The notes below the pieces were generated by a model, which had not been told where the DNA came from, ran no database searches, and saw only the letters and a program-made list of their open reading frames with translations. This document shows positions 20,019 to 29,863 of a DNA stretch of 64,000 nucleotides, in pieces; position 1 is the stretch's first letter; every line of letters starts with the position of its first letter. The position numbers were made by a program, and so were the translations under genes. The stretch comes from Streptococcus mitis (GTDB lineage: Bacteria > Bacillota > Bacilli > Lactobacillales > Streptococcaceae), in contig NZ_LBMT01000001.1 of the NCBI RefSeq assembly GCF_002005545.1, positions 1,696,301 to 1,760,300 of the forward strand, in the 5' to 3' direction.

Positions 20019-20975
20019 TTATTTTGATTTGATATAGTTGATACCATCTGCTTTTGGTGCGACTGCTTTTCCAAAGAAGGCTGCCAAGACAAGAATTGTC
20101 AAGACATAAGGTGCGATTTGAAGATAAACCGCAGGAACTCCTTGTAGGAATGGCAATTGAGAGCCGATAACAGCCAAGCTTTGTGAAAGCCCAAAGAAGA
20201 GACTAGATAGCATGGCTCCGATTGGATTCCATTTTCCAAAAATCATCGCAGCAAGTGCGATAAATCCAGGTCCAACAATAGTTGTCACTGAGAAGTTAAC
20301 TGAGATGGATTGAGCATAAATCGCTCCACCAATTCCACCTAGAAAACCTGAAATAATAACCCCTAAATATCTCATCTTGTAGACATTGATTCCCAAAGTA
20401 TCCGCTGCTTGAGGATGTTCACCTACAGAGCGGAGACGAAGACCAAATCGGGTCTTGAAGAGGATAAACCAAGCAAGGAACGAGAAGGCAATCGCTAGAT
20501 AACCAAGTAGACTAGTTGACTTGAAGAAAATATCACCGATAACTGGGATATTTGCCAAGACTGGGAAATCAAAGCGTCCAAAAGTCTGACTTAGGTTGTC
20601 GGTTTGTCCTTTATTATAAAGCACTTTCACCAAGAAAACAGCCAAGGCAGGCGCCATCAAGTTCAATACCGTACCGCTGACAACATGGTCTGCACGGAAA
20701 TGAACCGTCGCTGCTGCGTGGATGATAGAGAAGAGACCACCAACTAATCCTGCCACAAGCAAGGATAGCCATGGAGTTGCTGCTCCAAATTGTTCTGCAA
20801 ATTCAAGGTTAAAGACAACTCCAGAAAAGGCACCCATAACCATAATTCCTTCCAGGCCGACGTTTACGACACCACCACGTTCAGAGAAAACACCACCGAT
20901 ACTTGTAAAGATGAGGGGTGCTGAGTAAATCAGCATAGAAGACACCAAGAGGGTGAGCAAGGTTGTAATAGACAT
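20019..20975 (-). CDS. Nucleoside ABC transporter permease 2
   Basis: 318 aa with about nine to ten hydrophobic helices, BPD-transporter type 2 family (PF02653). The glycine-rich segment GERGGVVNVGLEGIMVMGAFSG near 28-50 is the hallmark of the NupQ/YufQ-type permease. It pairs with the permease encoded immediately upstream (2-nt gap) and the ATPase. Context with PnrA/BmpA lipoprotein and nucleoside catabolic genes supports nucleoside import. Confidence 0.9.
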   Translation of the reverse strand: MSITTLLTLLVSSMLIYSAPLIFTSIGGVFSERGGVVNVGLEGIMVMGAFSGVVFNLEFAEQFGAATPWLSLLVAGLVGGLFSIIHAAATVHFRADHVVSGTVLNLMAPALAVFLVKVLYNKGQTDNLSQTFGRFDFPVLANIPVIGDIFFKSTSLLGYLAIAFSFLAWFILFKTRFGLRLRSVGEHPQAADTLGINVYKMRYLGVIISGFLGGIGGAIYAQSISVNFSVTTIVGPGFIALAAMIFGKWNPIGAMLSSLFFGLSQSLAVIGSQLPFLQGVPAVYLQIAPYVLTILVLAAFFGKAVAPKADGINYIKSK

Positions 20976-20977
20976 CT

Positions 20978-22036
20978 TTACTTACCTCCTTTAACTTGTT
21001 TTTTCGGTTTGACAAAGCGTTCGATAAGGTAATGAACACTGACAAAGAAGATAATAGACGCTGTTACAATGCTGACAAGCTCAGACGGTACCTGCGCCGC
21101 ATTCATACCAGGGGCTCCAACTTGGAGAACACCAAATAGGAAGGCTGCAAAGAGAATACCAATTGGTGAGTTGGCCGCAAGCAGACTAACCGCCATACCG
21201 TTAAATCCGACAGCTAATGACGACCCCTGAACATAAACGTTCTGGAAGGTTCCCAGACCTTCAACAGCTCCACCAAGACCAGCCAAGGCACCTGAGATAA
21301 TCATTGAGAGGATAATCGTTCGTTTTGCAGAAATACCAGCGTATTCTGAAGCATGTGGATTAAGACCAACTGCACGAATTTCAAAACCAAGGGTTGTTTT
21401 CTTGAGCATGAACCAAATGACTGCAACGGCAATGAGAGCAAAGAAAATACCGATATTCATCCGTGAGTTACCAGTCAACTCAGCCAACCAAGGTGTCTGG
21501 TAGGTTGCATTAGCACCAACACGAATGGTCGAATCTGTACTTTGCATAAAGTCTTTAGGGAAGGCATGGATAAAGGCATTCCCTACATACAAAACAATGT
21601 AGTTCATCATAATGGTTACGATAACCTCTGACGTCCCTAGATAGGCTCTCAGAATACCCGGAATCGCTCCGACAATCCCACCAGCAATCAAGGCAATCAC
21701 GATAGTTGCTAGAATCATCAAGGGACGTGGCATATCTGGATGCGACAAGGCAAACCAACCACTGAGAATCCAACCAGCCAAAGCCTGACCAGGAAGCCCG
21801 ACGTTAAAGAAACCTGCACGACTGGCAACAGCAAAACCAAGACCAATCAAGACCAAAGGTCCCATAGCACGGAAGATTTCTCCAATCCCACGCAGACTAC
21901 CGAAGGCTGTATAGAACAATTCTTCGTAGCCCCAAATAGCATCATAACCGAAGATCCACATGACAATGGCTCCAAGTAAAATTCCTAGGAAGACAGAAAT
22001 CAAGGGAACCGAAATTTGTTGTAATTTTTTAGACAT
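20978..22036 (-). CDS. Nucleoside ABC transporter permease 1
   Basis: 352 aa from the ATG at 22034-22036, preceded by GGAGAAGAG; it overlaps the ATPase gene end by 8 nt (ATGTCTAA). It has multiple hydrophobic helices and the conserved ASRAGFFNVGLPGQALAG segment of NupP/YufP-type permeases. It is a half of the membrane channel for the PnrA-dependent nucleoside importer. An upstream in-frame start would lie deep in the ATPase gene and is not supported. Confidence 0.9.
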   Translation of the reverse strand: MSKKLQQISVPLISVFLGILLGAIVMWIFGYDAIWGYEELFYTAFGSLRGIGEIFRAMGPLVLIGLGFAVASRAGFFNVGLPGQALAGWILSGWFALSHPDMPRPLMILATIVIALIAGGIVGAIPGILRAYLGTSEVIVTIMMNYIVLYVGNAFIHAFPKDFMQSTDSTIRVGANATYQTPWLAELTGNSRMNIGIFFALIAVAVIWFMLKKTTLGFEIRAVGLNPHASEYAGISAKRTIILSMIISGALAGLGGAVEGLGTFQNVYVQGSSLAVGFNGMAVSLLAANSPIGILFAAFLFGVLQVGAPGMNAAQVPSELVSIVTASIIFFVSVHYLIERFVKPKKQVKGGK

Positions 22037-23564
22037 CACTCTTCTCCTTTCCCAAGTTTCCACCAGCCATCAAGACACCAAGTTCTTGTTTATTGGTTGT
22101 TTCTGGTGATACAATACCTTGAATCTTACCATCATGGATAACGGCAATCCGGTCTGAGACGTTTAAAATCTCATCCAATTCAAAGCTGACAACAAGGACA
22201 GCCTTGCCATTATCACGCTCTTCAATCAAGCGTTTGTGGATATATTCAATGGCACCGACATCCAAACCACGAGTTGGCTGGCTGACGATAAGGAGATCAG
22301 GATCACGATCAATTTCACGAGCAATAATTGCTTTTTGTTGATTTCCTCCTGAGAGTGCAGCTGCAGGAACAAATTCACTGGCAGCACGAACATCAAATTC
22401 TTCCATTAGCTTTTTAGCATAAGAAGTAATATTTGAATAGTTCAAAATTCCATTTTTACTATGTGGTTCTTTATAGTAGGTTTGAAGGGCAATATTTTCG
22501 GAAATCATCATTTCCAAAATCAAACCATCACGGTGACGGTCTTCTGGAACGTGCCCAACACTCAACTCTGTAATCTGACGTGGGTGCAAGCCTACAATTG
22601 AATCTCCTTTTAGCTCAATGCTTCCAGATTCAACCTTGCGAAGGCCTGTAATGGCTTGAATCAGTTCAGACTGACCATTTCCATCAATCCCCGCAATACC
22701 AACAATCTCTCCAGCACGAACATCCAAGGACAGATTTTTAACAGCTGGAACACCGCGGTTTTCATTGACCACCAAGTCTTTGATAGACAAAACCACTTCT
22801 TTTGGTTGAGAGGCTTGTTTCTCTGTTTTAAAGGAAACAGAACGTCCTACCATCATTTCTGCCAAATCAGCATTGGTAGCCCCTGCGATTTCGACAGTTT
22901 CAATTGATTTCCCACGACGGATAACTGTAACACGGTCAGAAACTGCTCGAATTTCATCCAACTTGTGGGTAATCAAGATAATTGATTTTCCTTCTTTGAC
23001 AAGATTTTTCAAAATAGCCATCAACTCATCAATTTCTGATGGAGTCAAGACAGCCGTCGGTTCGTCAAAGATAAGGATATCAGCTCCCCGATAAAGGGTT
23101 TTTAAAATTTCTACACGTTGTTGGGCTCCGACTGAGATGTCTGCTACCTTGGCAGAAGGGTCAACAGCTAAGCCATAACGTTCAGAAAGAGCCTTGATTT
23201 CTTTGCTAGCTCCAGCGATATCTAGCACACCATTTTTAGTCAATTCACTACCTAAAATGATGTTTTCAGCCACTGTGAAGGCTTCTACCAACATAAAGTG
23301 CTGGTGAACCATTCCAATTCCCAAACTAGCTGCTTTAGATGGTGAGTCTAGGTTAACAACTTGTCCGTTGACCGCAATTTCACCACTGGTTGGTTCAAGA
23401 AGACCTGCTAACATGTTCATGAGCGTGGACTTACCAGCCCCATTTTCTCCTAAAAGTGCATGAATTTCACCTTTTCTTAGGTGCAAGTTGATTTTGTCGT
23501 TGGCAACAAATTCACCAAACACCTTGGTAATATCACGCATCTCAATGACATTTTCGTGTGCCAT
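22029..23564 (-). CDS. Nucleoside ABC transporter ATP-binding protein (tandem ATPase)
   Basis: 511 aa with two fused nucleotide-binding domains. The first (about 8-240) has Walker A GENGAGKST, signature ISVGAQQRVEI and Walker B ILIFDEPTAVL. The second (about 255-500) has a degenerate Walker A region (IDGNGQSE) and signature LSGGNQQKAI. This tandem arrangement is standard for the sugar/nucleoside NupO/YufO class. It energises the two permeases downstream. It is separated from pnrA by three tandem hairpins, so its expression is probably lower than that of the lipoprotein. Confidence 0.93.
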   Translation of the reverse strand: MAHENVIEMRDITKVFGEFVANDKINLHLRKGEIHALLGENGAGKSTLMNMLAGLLEPTSGEIAVNGQVVNLDSPSKAASLGIGMVHQHFMLVEAFTVAENIILGSELTKNGVLDIAGASKEIKALSERYGLAVDPSAKVADISVGAQQRVEILKTLYRGADILIFDEPTAVLTPSEIDELMAILKNLVKEGKSIILITHKLDEIRAVSDRVTVIRRGKSIETVEIAGATNADLAEMMVGRSVSFKTEKQASQPKEVVLSIKDLVVNENRGVPAVKNLSLDVRAGEIVGIAGIDGNGQSELIQAITGLRKVESGSIELKGDSIVGLHPRQITELSVGHVPEDRHRDGLILEMMISENIALQTYYKEPHSKNGILNYSNITSYAKKLMEEFDVRAASEFVPAAALSGGNQQKAIIAREIDRDPDLLIVSQPTRGLDVGAIEYIHKRLIEERDNGKAVLVVSFELDEILNVSDRIAVIHDGKIQGIVSPETTNKQELGVLMAGGNLGKEKSDV

Positions 23565-23603
23565 GTGCTCTTCCTTTCAGAGTCTTATTTTATTTCAATA
23601 AAA

Positions 23604-23684
23604 CTTGCTAGTTTGTATAGTAGCAAGCTTTACTGAGACAAAATGACTTTGTCTCAACTCTTAAAAAGCGGCCGATGGCCGCTT
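23604..23684 (-). terminator. Three tandem hairpins between pnrA and the ABC genes (attenuator)
   Basis: On the minus strand the first is AAGCGGCC-atc-GGCCGCTT followed by TTTTTAAG (23666-23684), a terminator-like hairpin. It is followed by GAGACAAA/TTTGTCTC (23635-23655) and CTTGCTA/TAGCAAG (23604-23627). The likely role is partial termination or 3'-end protection giving excess lipoprotein mRNA. Confidence 0.75.
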
Positions 23685-23706
23685 CCTAAGAAATAACTTC
23701 CATCCA

Positions 23707-24759
23707 TTATTTTTCAGGAACTTTTACGCTTCCATCAAGGATTTTAGCTTTAGCATCTTCGACAGCTTTTTTACCTTCTTCTGAAAGGTTTGTCACTGCC
23801 AAGTCAACCCCTTTATCTTTCAATGAGTAAACGATCACTTGACCGCCAGGGAATTCACCTTTTTCTGCCTTGTTAGAAATATCTTTTACAGTTGTACCAA
23901 CTTGTTTCAAAGTAGATACAAGAACAAAGTTTGATTCTTTACCATCTTTAGAAGTGTATTTACCTTCTGCTTCTTGGTCACGGTCAACACCGATAACCCA
24001 AACTTTTTCATTTTCAGGACGGCTTTCGTTGAGTGATTTTGCTTCTGCAAAGACACCTGCACCTGTACCACCAGCTACTTGGTAAACAATATCTGCACCA
24101 GCTGCGTATTGTGCGGCTGCAATTGTTTTACCTTTAGCAGCATCACCAAATGAACCAGCATAGTCAACTTGTACTTTGATAGATGGGTCTACTGAGGCAA
24201 CACCAGCCTTGAATCCTGCTTCAAAACGAGAGATAACTTCTGACTCCATACCACCTACAAAACCAACTTGTTTTGTTTTAGTTGTTTTGGCTGCGGCCAC
24301 ACCAGCAAGGTAACCTGACTCATTATCAGCAAATGTTACACTAGCAACATTCTTTTTATCTTTAATCACATCATCAATCAAGACATAGTTCAAATCAGTG
24401 TGCTCTTCTGCTGCATCTTTAACTGCATTGTGAAGGGCAAAACCAACACCGAAGATTAGGTTGTAACTTCCAGCCGCTTGTTGCAAGTTGTTAGCGTAGT
24501 CAGCTTCACTTGTTGATTGGAAGTAAGTGAAACCTTTATCTTTTGAAAGATTATGTTCTTTACCCCAGTCTTGCAAACCTTCCCAAGCTGATTGGTTGAA
24601 TGATTTATCATCAACACCACCAGTATCAGTGACGATTGCTGCTTTTGTCTTCACATCAGAAGATGAAGCTGCGTTACGAGAAGAGCGGTTACCACATGCA
24701 GCAAGTCCAACTGCTGCCACTGCAACTAGACCAAGGCCTAGCCATTGTTTCTTGTTCAT
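23707..24759 (-). CDS. pnrA: Nucleoside-binding lipoprotein PnrA (BmpA/Med family)
   Basis: 350 aa from the ATG at 24757-24759, chosen because AGGAGG lies 8 nt upstream. A lipoprotein signal with lipobox LAAC (C22) is followed by the BmpA domain with TDTGGVDDKSFNQSAWEG near the start. Pneumococcal PnrA binds purine and pyrimidine nucleosides; this protein should be the substrate-binding component of the importer encoded downstream. It follows cdd by ~90 nt containing small hairpins. Confidence 0.94.
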   Translation of the reverse strand: MNKKQWLGLGLVAVAAVGLAACGNRSSRNAASSSDVKTKAAIVTDTGGVDDKSFNQSAWEGLQDWGKEHNLSKDKGFTYFQSTSEADYANNLQQAAGSYNLIFGVGFALHNAVKDAAEEHTDLNYVLIDDVIKDKKNVASVTFADNESGYLAGVAAAKTTKTKQVGFVGGMESEVISRFEAGFKAGVASVDPSIKVQVDYAGSFGDAAKGKTIAAAQYAAGADIVYQVAGGTGAGVFAEAKSLNESRPENEKVWVIGVDRDQEAEGKYTSKDGKESNFVLVSTLKQVGTTVKDISNKAEKGEFPGGQVIVYSLKDKGVDLAVTNLSEEGKKAVEDAKAKILDGSVKVPEK

Positions 24760-24848
24760 TACTGAACCTCCTAAATAAGATGTGCAACGATGTTGCAAGT
24801 ATGGATTGATTGGTCACAAGGACCGTGCCACTCAAAGAGCGACTCAGA

Positions 24849-25238
24849 CTAGTTTAAGTCTGTAAAAGAATATGGAAGTAATTCCCCGACCGTCATCTCG
24901 ACCGTCGATTTATCTTTTGCGACTAAGGTCACTTTTAGATCTTGTTCAAAAAATTCGACCATTACTTGGCGACAAGCACCACATGGTGAAATCGGTTTTT
25001 CAGTTTGACCATAAACAATCAGCTCTGAAAATTCTCTTTGCCCTTCAGATACAGCCTTAAAAATGGCTGTTCTCTCACCGCAATTGGTCAAAGGATAGCT
25101 AGCATTTTCGATATTCACTCCCGTGTAAACACTTCCGTCTTTGGCTACTAAAACTGCTCCGATAGGAAAGTGAGAATAGGGGACGTAGGCATGTTTGCTG
25201 GTTTCAATTGCCAGTTCAATCAACTCAGTAGTCGCCAT
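24849..25238 (-). CDS. cdd: Cytidine deaminase
   Basis: 129 aa, homotetrameric type. Zinc ligands are visible in NCGERTAIF (Cys, with the catalytic Glu) and SPCGACRQV (two Cys). It deaminates cytidine and deoxycytidine to uridine and deoxyuridine, which the pyrimidine phosphorylase upstream then splits. It overlaps deoC by 14 nt. Confidence 0.97.
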   Translation of the reverse strand: MATTELIELAIETSKHAYVPYSHFPIGAVLVAKDGSVYTGVNIENASYPLTNCGERTAIFKAVSEGQREFSELIVYGQTEKPISPCGACRQVMVEFFEQDLKVTLVAKDKSTVEMTVGELLPYSFTDLN

Positions 25239-25887
25239 CAGCCAATTCTCCTTTTAAAATGGCTACCCCAGCTGACGTTCCAATACGGGTCGCCCCTGCT
25301 TCCACAAAGGCAAGAGCATCCTCATAAGAACGAGCTCCACCGGCAGCCTTGACACCCATTTCTGGTCCAACTGTTTCACGCATTAATCTAACATCTGCTA
25401 CCGTAGCACCACCAGTTGAAAAACCAGTAGATGTTTTAACGAAATCAGCCCCCGTTTTTTGGGCTAATTGGCAAGCTACAACTTTTTCTTGGTCTGTCAG
25501 AAGGCAAGCTTCAATAATGACTTTCACTAACTTGTCACCACTTGCTTCCACTACTGCACGAATATCTGACTCAACCAAGGCTAAATTGCCTGATTTGAGA
25601 GCCCCAACATTGATTACCATGTCAATCTCATCTGCACCATTTTGGATAGCTTCTTTTGTCTCAAAAGCTTTCACAGTTGAAGTTGTTGCTCCCAAGGGGA
25701 AACCTACTACTGTGCAGACCTTGACATCTGTGCCTTCAAGCCCTTTTTGGGCATGTTCAACCCAGGTCGGATTAACGCAAACACTGGCAAAATCATACTC
25801 TATAGCCTCAGACAACAAACAATCAATTTGATTTTCTGTTGCATCTTGTTTTAAAAGCGTATGATCGATATATTTATTTAATTTCAT
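25225..25887 (-). CDS. deoC: Deoxyribose-phosphate aldolase
   Basis: 220 aa TIM barrel. The Schiff-base lysine is in [17 protein letters not shown] and the second conserved lysine in [12 protein letters not shown]. It cleaves 2-deoxyribose-5-phosphate to acetaldehyde and glyceraldehyde-3-phosphate. It lies 19 nt after pdp and overlaps cdd. Confidence 0.97.
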   Translation of the reverse strand: MKLNKYIDHTLLKQDATENQIDCLLSEAIEYDFASVCVNPTWVEHAQKGLEGTDVKVCTVVGFPLGATTSTVKAFETKEAIQNGADEIDMVINVGALKSGNLALVESDIRAVVEASGDKLVKVIIEACLLTDQEKVVACQLAQKTGADFVKTSTGFSTGGATVADVRLMRETVGPEMGVKAAGGARSYEDALAFVEAGATRIGTSAGVAILKGELADGDY

Positions 25888-25906
25888 ATTCGGATTCTCC
25901 TGCGGT

Positions 25907-27184
25907 TTATGAGATAATTTCTATAATTTCTCGTAAACTTTGCACCCTATCATTTATTTTAACATATTTTTGAAAATCTGTAACTAGCTGAGGAGAAATT
26001 TTTCCATTTGTGTATACTTTTGCAACAATTTCTCCCTTTTGAACGGAATCTCCAACTTTCTTTTCAAAAACAATTCCTGTTTCATAGTCCAAGGCATCAG
26101 ACTTGACTGCACGGCCTGCCCCCAGTCTCATAGCATAAAGCCCAAATTCCATAGCTGGAAGAGCTGAAATGACACCCGTTTCCTGAGCAGGGATTTCCAC
26201 CACATGGGTAACATTTACAGGACGATAGAGGTCTTCCAAGTCTCCACCTTGGGCTTGGACCATCTCCTCAAACTTAGCCAGTGCTTGACCATTTTCAAGA
26301 TGTTGGCGAACTTCTTCAACTGTTTTATTTACATTTGCCAAACCAAGCATAATTTGAGCCAGTTCACAGATGAAGTGGGTAATATCCTGACGTCCTTGAC
26401 CTTGTAAAATCTCCAATGCTTCAAGGATTTCTAGACGATTTCCAATCGCTCGTCCCAAGGGCTGACTCATATCCGTAATGACTGCTACCGTTTTTCTACC
26501 AACTGCCTTACCAAGTTCCACCATGGTTTGAGCCAATTCACGCGCCTCATCAACCGTCTTCATGAAGGCACCTTCACCGACAGTCACGTCTAGCAAAATA
26601 GCATCCGCCCCTGCAGCAATTTTCTTGCTCATCACCGAACTCGCAATCAAAGGAATCGTGTCGACAGTTGCTGTCACATCACGTAGGGCGTAGAGAAGCT
26701 TGTCAGCTTTAACCAGTTGGTCTGATTGCCCAATGACCGATACACCAATGTCCTGTACCTGACGAATAAAATCCTCTTGACTGCGTTCCACTTGATAGCC
26801 CTTGATAGACTCCAATTTATCAATTGTTCCACCAGTATGGCCGAGACCACGACCACTCATTTTGGCCACAGGAACACCAAAGCTTGCAACAAGAGGAGCC
26901 AAAATCAAGGTCACCTTATCACCAACACCACCAGTAGAATGCTTGTCAACCTTAACCCCATCAATAACAGATAAATCAAACTCTTGCCCTGTCTGAACCA
27001 TCTTCATAGTTAGGTCAGAGATTTCTCGAGTCGTCATTCCTTTGAAATAGACAGCCATAGCAAAAGCAGACATCTGATAGTCAGGAACAGTTCCTAACAC
27101 ATAGCTTTCAACTAGCCATTCGATTTCACTCGAAGTCAGTTCTTGACCGTCTCGTTTCTTTTGGATTAAATCAACTGCTCTCAT
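25907..27184 (-). CDS. pdp: Pyrimidine-nucleoside phosphorylase
   Basis: 425 aa. The thymidine/pyrimidine phosphorylase signature [19 protein letters not shown] and the phosphate-binding [13 protein letters not shown] are clear. Firmicute enzymes of this family accept both uridine and thymidine. It supplies (deoxy)ribose-1-phosphate to the pentose pathway encoded by deoB and deoC. It overlaps the preceding methyltransferase gene by 4 nt. Confidence 0.96.
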   Translation of the reverse strand: MRAVDLIQKKRDGQELTSSEIEWLVESYVLGTVPDYQMSAFAMAVYFKGMTTREISDLTMKMVQTGQEFDLSVIDGVKVDKHSTGGVGDKVTLILAPLVASFGVPVAKMSGRGLGHTGGTIDKLESIKGYQVERSQEDFIRQVQDIGVSVIGQSDQLVKADKLLYALRDVTATVDTIPLIASSVMSKKIAAGADAILLDVTVGEGAFMKTVDEARELAQTMVELGKAVGRKTVAVITDMSQPLGRAIGNRLEILEALEILQGQGRQDITHFICELAQIMLGLANVNKTVEEVRQHLENGQALAKFEEMVQAQGGDLEDLYRPVNVTHVVEIPAQETGVISALPAMEFGLYAMRLGAGRAVKSDALDYETGIVFEKKVGDSVQKGEIVAKVYTNGKISPQLVTDFQKYVKINDRVQSLREIIEIIS

Positions 27185-27771
27185 TCTTTCACACTTCTAA
27201 GGATATAGTATCCCTTATCTTTTTTGACGATTTCACAATTGCCAAACACTTCCTCCATCTTTGACTTGGCGCTTGGAGCCCCTTGTTTTTTCTGGATAAC
27301 AATTGTTAAATCCCCACCAGTTTCCAAGAAATCTTTACTTTTCTCAATGATTTCATGAACTACTTGCTTGCCCGCACGGATAGGAGGATTGGAAATGACA
27401 TGGTCAAATTTCCCTTCAACTTGTTCATAGATGTTGGACTGGAAAATCGTCGCTTCTACTTTATTTCGTTCAGCATTTTGTCGTGCCAAATCCAAGGCAC
27501 GATTATTGATATCGACCATGGTCGACTGAACTCCATAAGCCTTAGCCAAGGACAAGCCCAGAGGCCCATAACCACAGCCTACATCAAGGACATTCTCTCC
27601 TTGGTTGACCTCAAGACACTTGAGCAAAAGTTGACTGCCAAAGTCAACCATTTTCTTGCTAAAAACACCTGCATCTGTCAAAAAGGTCATTTTTTCTCCC
27701 AACAAGTCCACTCTTAACTCATGAATGTCGTGAGCAGCGTCAGGATTTTCTGCATAATACATTTTACTCAT
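27181..27771 (-). CDS. Class I SAM-dependent methyltransferase (RsmC-like)
   Basis: 196 aa. The SAM-binding glycine motif NVLDVGCGYGPLGLSLA, an acidic loop STMVDINNRALDLARQNAERN and the N6/N2-methyltransferase motif SNPPIRAGK indicate a small-domain RsmC/YbxB-type rRNA guanine methyltransferase. It is the first gene of the nucleoside operon. The start ATG (27769-27771) lacks a Shine-Dalgarno and lies only 6 nt after a -10 element, so the mRNA may be leaderless. Confidence 0.85.
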   Translation of the reverse strand: MSKMYYAENPDAAHDIHELRVDLLGEKMTFLTDAGVFSKKMVDFGSQLLLKCLEVNQGENVLDVGCGYGPLGLSLAKAYGVQSTMVDINNRALDLARQNAERNKVEATIFQSNIYEQVEGKFDHVISNPPIRAGKQVVHEIIEKSKDFLETGGDLTIVIQKKQGAPSAKSKMEEVFGNCEIVKKDKGYYILRSVKE

Positions 27772-27777
27772 GAAACT

Positions 27778-27817
27778 ATTTTACCATAATTTGACTTAAA
27801 TTGTAAATCGTTTACAA
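27778..27817 (-). promoter_or_regulatory. Nucleoside operon promoter with cre-like palindrome
   Basis: Minus strand: -10 TAAAAT with extended TGG (27778-27783), 18-nt spacer, -35 TTTACA (27802-27807) embedded in TTGTAAACGATTTACAA (27801-27817), a cre-like imperfect palindrome with one extra central base. The rest of 27818-27981 shows no gene. Confidence 0.55.
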
Positions 27818-27981
27818 ATTGATAATAAAACGAAAAAGACTGAAGAAAGCTAGTAAGTAAAACATTTTCTTCAATCTCTTTCAACACTTATAGATGAATG
27901 ATAAGCCATTTAGAACTAGAAATATCATAGTCAGGATATAACAAAAAGTTTATCATCTATAATCGGGCGTATTTATTATGA

Positions 27982-28386
27982 CTATTGCTTAACCTTCAAA
28001 TACTTTATTATCAACAAAATTCCCAACAGGATGTTTAGATAAAAGCCCAACTGATACGTTTTTGTCAGGAATTCCAAACTTGTCCAAAGTCGTATCAAAT
28101 CTTCTAGTGACATGCGGAAGAAATAACCCTCTGTAGCAATCCATAGAACTAAAAAGACATAACTACCAGCAGCAAGCCATTTCGTCCACCGTTTTTTTAG
28201 GAAGAAAGCAATCAAGAGCGAACAGATAAAGACCGCTGTTACAATGGCATGTTCCATCAAAAAAGTAAAACCGTAATAGGTTTCCACAAAACGTCTACCA
28301 TTATCCGCATTCGCTCCTTTTAAAAAAGGTAGTGCAAAACTTAAAATAAAACAGAGTTCCAATATATAACTTTTTAAGATTTTCAT
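27982..28386 (-). CDS. Small membrane protein of unknown function
   Basis: 134 aa from the ATG at 28384-28386, preceded by AGGAGGT at good spacing; a longer in-frame start is unsupported. Four hydrophobic segments (about 5-22, 38-55, 62-85, 105-128) are separated by short charged loops, including a twin basic KKRWTKW. No family was recognised. It stands alone between the nucleoside operon and coaA. Confidence 0.7.
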   Translation of the reverse strand: MKILKSYILELCFILSFALPFLKGANADNGRRFVETYYGFTFLMEHAIVTAVFICSLLIAFFLKKRWTKWLAAGSYVFLVLWIATEGYFFRMSLEDLIRLWTSLEFLTKTYQLGFYLNILLGILLIIKYLKVKQ

Positions 28387-28586
28387 GACACACCTCCTAT
28401 AAGTTGTGATTCCCAAAGCCCCCTTTATTAGCTTATAAGTCAGGAGAAAGTAGCTCCTACTTCATCACTAAATTGTTCATCCTCTATCTACATCTATTAT
28501 ATAATATTGACTGACCACATTCAAGAAACCGCTTTATTTTTTTAGCTTTTTATGGTATGATAAACAAAATATCTAGGGGAAAACAA

Positions 28587-29507
28587 ATGACCAACGAATT
28601 TTTACATTTTGAAAAAATCAGCCGCCAGACTTGGCAATCTTTACATCGAAAGACAACACCTCCTTTGACAGAAGAGGAATTAGAATCCATCAAGAGCTTT
28701 AATGACCAGATTAGTCTGCAAGATGTTACCGATGTCTATCTTCCCCTAGCCCATCTCATCCAGATTTACAAGCGTACCAAGGATGATTTGGCCTTTTCAA
28801 AAGGGATTTTCCTCCAACGTGAAAGCAAATCTCAACCTTTTATCATTGGGGTTTCTGGGAGTGTTGCCGTTGGAAAATCTACAACTAGTCGACTACTGCA
28901 AATCTTACTGTCCCGTACACTTACAGATGCTACGGTTGAGTTGGTAACAACTGACGGCTTTCTCTATCCCAACCAGACCTTGATTGAACAAGGGATTTTA
29001 AATCGTAAGGGATTTCCTGAAAGCTATGATATGGAAGCTCTTCTCAACTTCCTGGATCACATCAAAAATGGACAAGATGTGGATATTCCTGTCTATTCTC
29101 ATGAAGTCTACGACATCGTACCTGAGGAAAAGCAAAGCGTCAAAGCTGCTGATTTTGTCATTGTTGAAGGAATCAATGTCTTTCAAAATCCACAAAACGA
29201 GCGTCTCTACATTACTGACTTCTTTGACTTTTCCATCTATGTTGATGCTGCAGTCGATGACATCGAGAGTTGGTATCTGGACCGTTTCTTGAAGATGCTG
29301 AGCCTAGCCCAAAACGACCCTGATAGCTACTATTATCGTTTTACTCAAATGCCGATTGGGGAAGTGGAATCCTTTGCCCATCAAGTCTGGACCAGTATCA
29401 ATCTCACAAATCTACAAAATTATATTGAACCAACCAGAAATCGAGCGGAAGTGATTCTTCATAAAACAAAGAACCATGAAATCGATGAAATTTACTTAAA
29501 AAAGTAA
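28587..29507 (+). CDS. coaA: Pantothenate kinase (type I)
   Basis: 306 aa from the ATG at 28587, chosen because AGGGGAAA precedes it and an upstream ATG at 28557 overlaps a likely -10 (TATGAT, 28555-28560). The P-loop [15 protein letters not shown] (~ residue 90) and VVEGINVFQ are typical of CoaA. It phosphorylates pantothenate, the first committed step to coenzyme A. It is followed by rpsT, a common streptococcal pairing. Confidence 0.97.
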   Translation: MTNEFLHFEKISRQTWQSLHRKTTPPLTEEELESIKSFNDQISLQDVTDVYLPLAHLIQIYKRTKDDLAFSKGIFLQRESKSQPFIIGVSGSVAVGKSTTSRLLQILLSRTLTDATVELVTTDGFLYPNQTLIEQGILNRKGFPESYDMEALLNFLDHIKNGQDVDIPVYSHEVYDIVPEEKQSVKAADFVIVEGINVFQNPQNERLYITDFFDFSIYVDAAVDDIESWYLDRFLKMLSLAQNDPDSYYYRFTQMPIGEVESFAHQVWTSINLTNLQNYIEPTRNRAEVILHKTKNHEIDEIYLKK

Positions 29508-29514
29508 TTTTCCC

Positions 29515-29543
29515 TTGTCAAAACGTAAGTTTTCAGATATAAT
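29515..29543 (+). promoter_or_regulatory. Promoter of rpsT
   Basis: -35 TTGTCA (29515-29520), 17-nt spacer, -10 TATAAT (29538-29543). Confidence 0.8.
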
Positions 29544-29574
29544 GGTATAGTTAGTAAATATGGAGGTAAGAACA

Positions 29575-29811
29575 TTGGCAAACATTAAATCAGCTATCAA
29601 ACGTGCTGAATTGAACGTTAAACAAAACGAAAAGAACTCAGCTCAAAAATCAGCTATGCGTACTGCTATCAAAGCTTTCGAAGCAAACCCATCTGAAGAA
29701 CTTTTCCGTGCTGCTAGCTCAGCTATCGATAAAGCAGAAACTAAAGGTTTGATTCACAAAAACAAAGCAAGCCGCGATAAAGCTCGTCTTTCAGCTAAAC
29801 TTGCTAAATAA
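29575..29811 (+). CDS. rpsT: 30S ribosomal protein S20
   Basis: 78 aa, lysine- and alanine-rich, beginning at a TTG codon (29575) 7 nt after GGAGGT, which gives the usual mature start [14 protein letters not shown]20 binds 16S rRNA helices early in 30S assembly. The upstream in-frame ATG lies in the ribosome-binding site and is rejected. The non-ATG start is typical of self-regulated rpsT genes. Confidence 0.97.
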
Positions 29812-29812
29812 G

Positions 29813-29840
29813 AAACAGTCCATAGAGGCTGTTTTTTTGT
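29813..29840 (+). terminator. Terminator of rpsT
   Basis: AAACAGTC-catag-AGGCTGTTT hairpin followed by TTTTTGT directly after the rpsT stop. Confidence 0.8.
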
Positions 29841-29863
29841 CTCCAAATAGGAAAAGGTAGAAA

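Noticed and set aside
25349..25831. 160-codon plus-strand open frame opposite deoC
   Set aside because: Antisense shadow of deoC, with a low-complexity Ser/Thr/Pro composition typical of such shadows.
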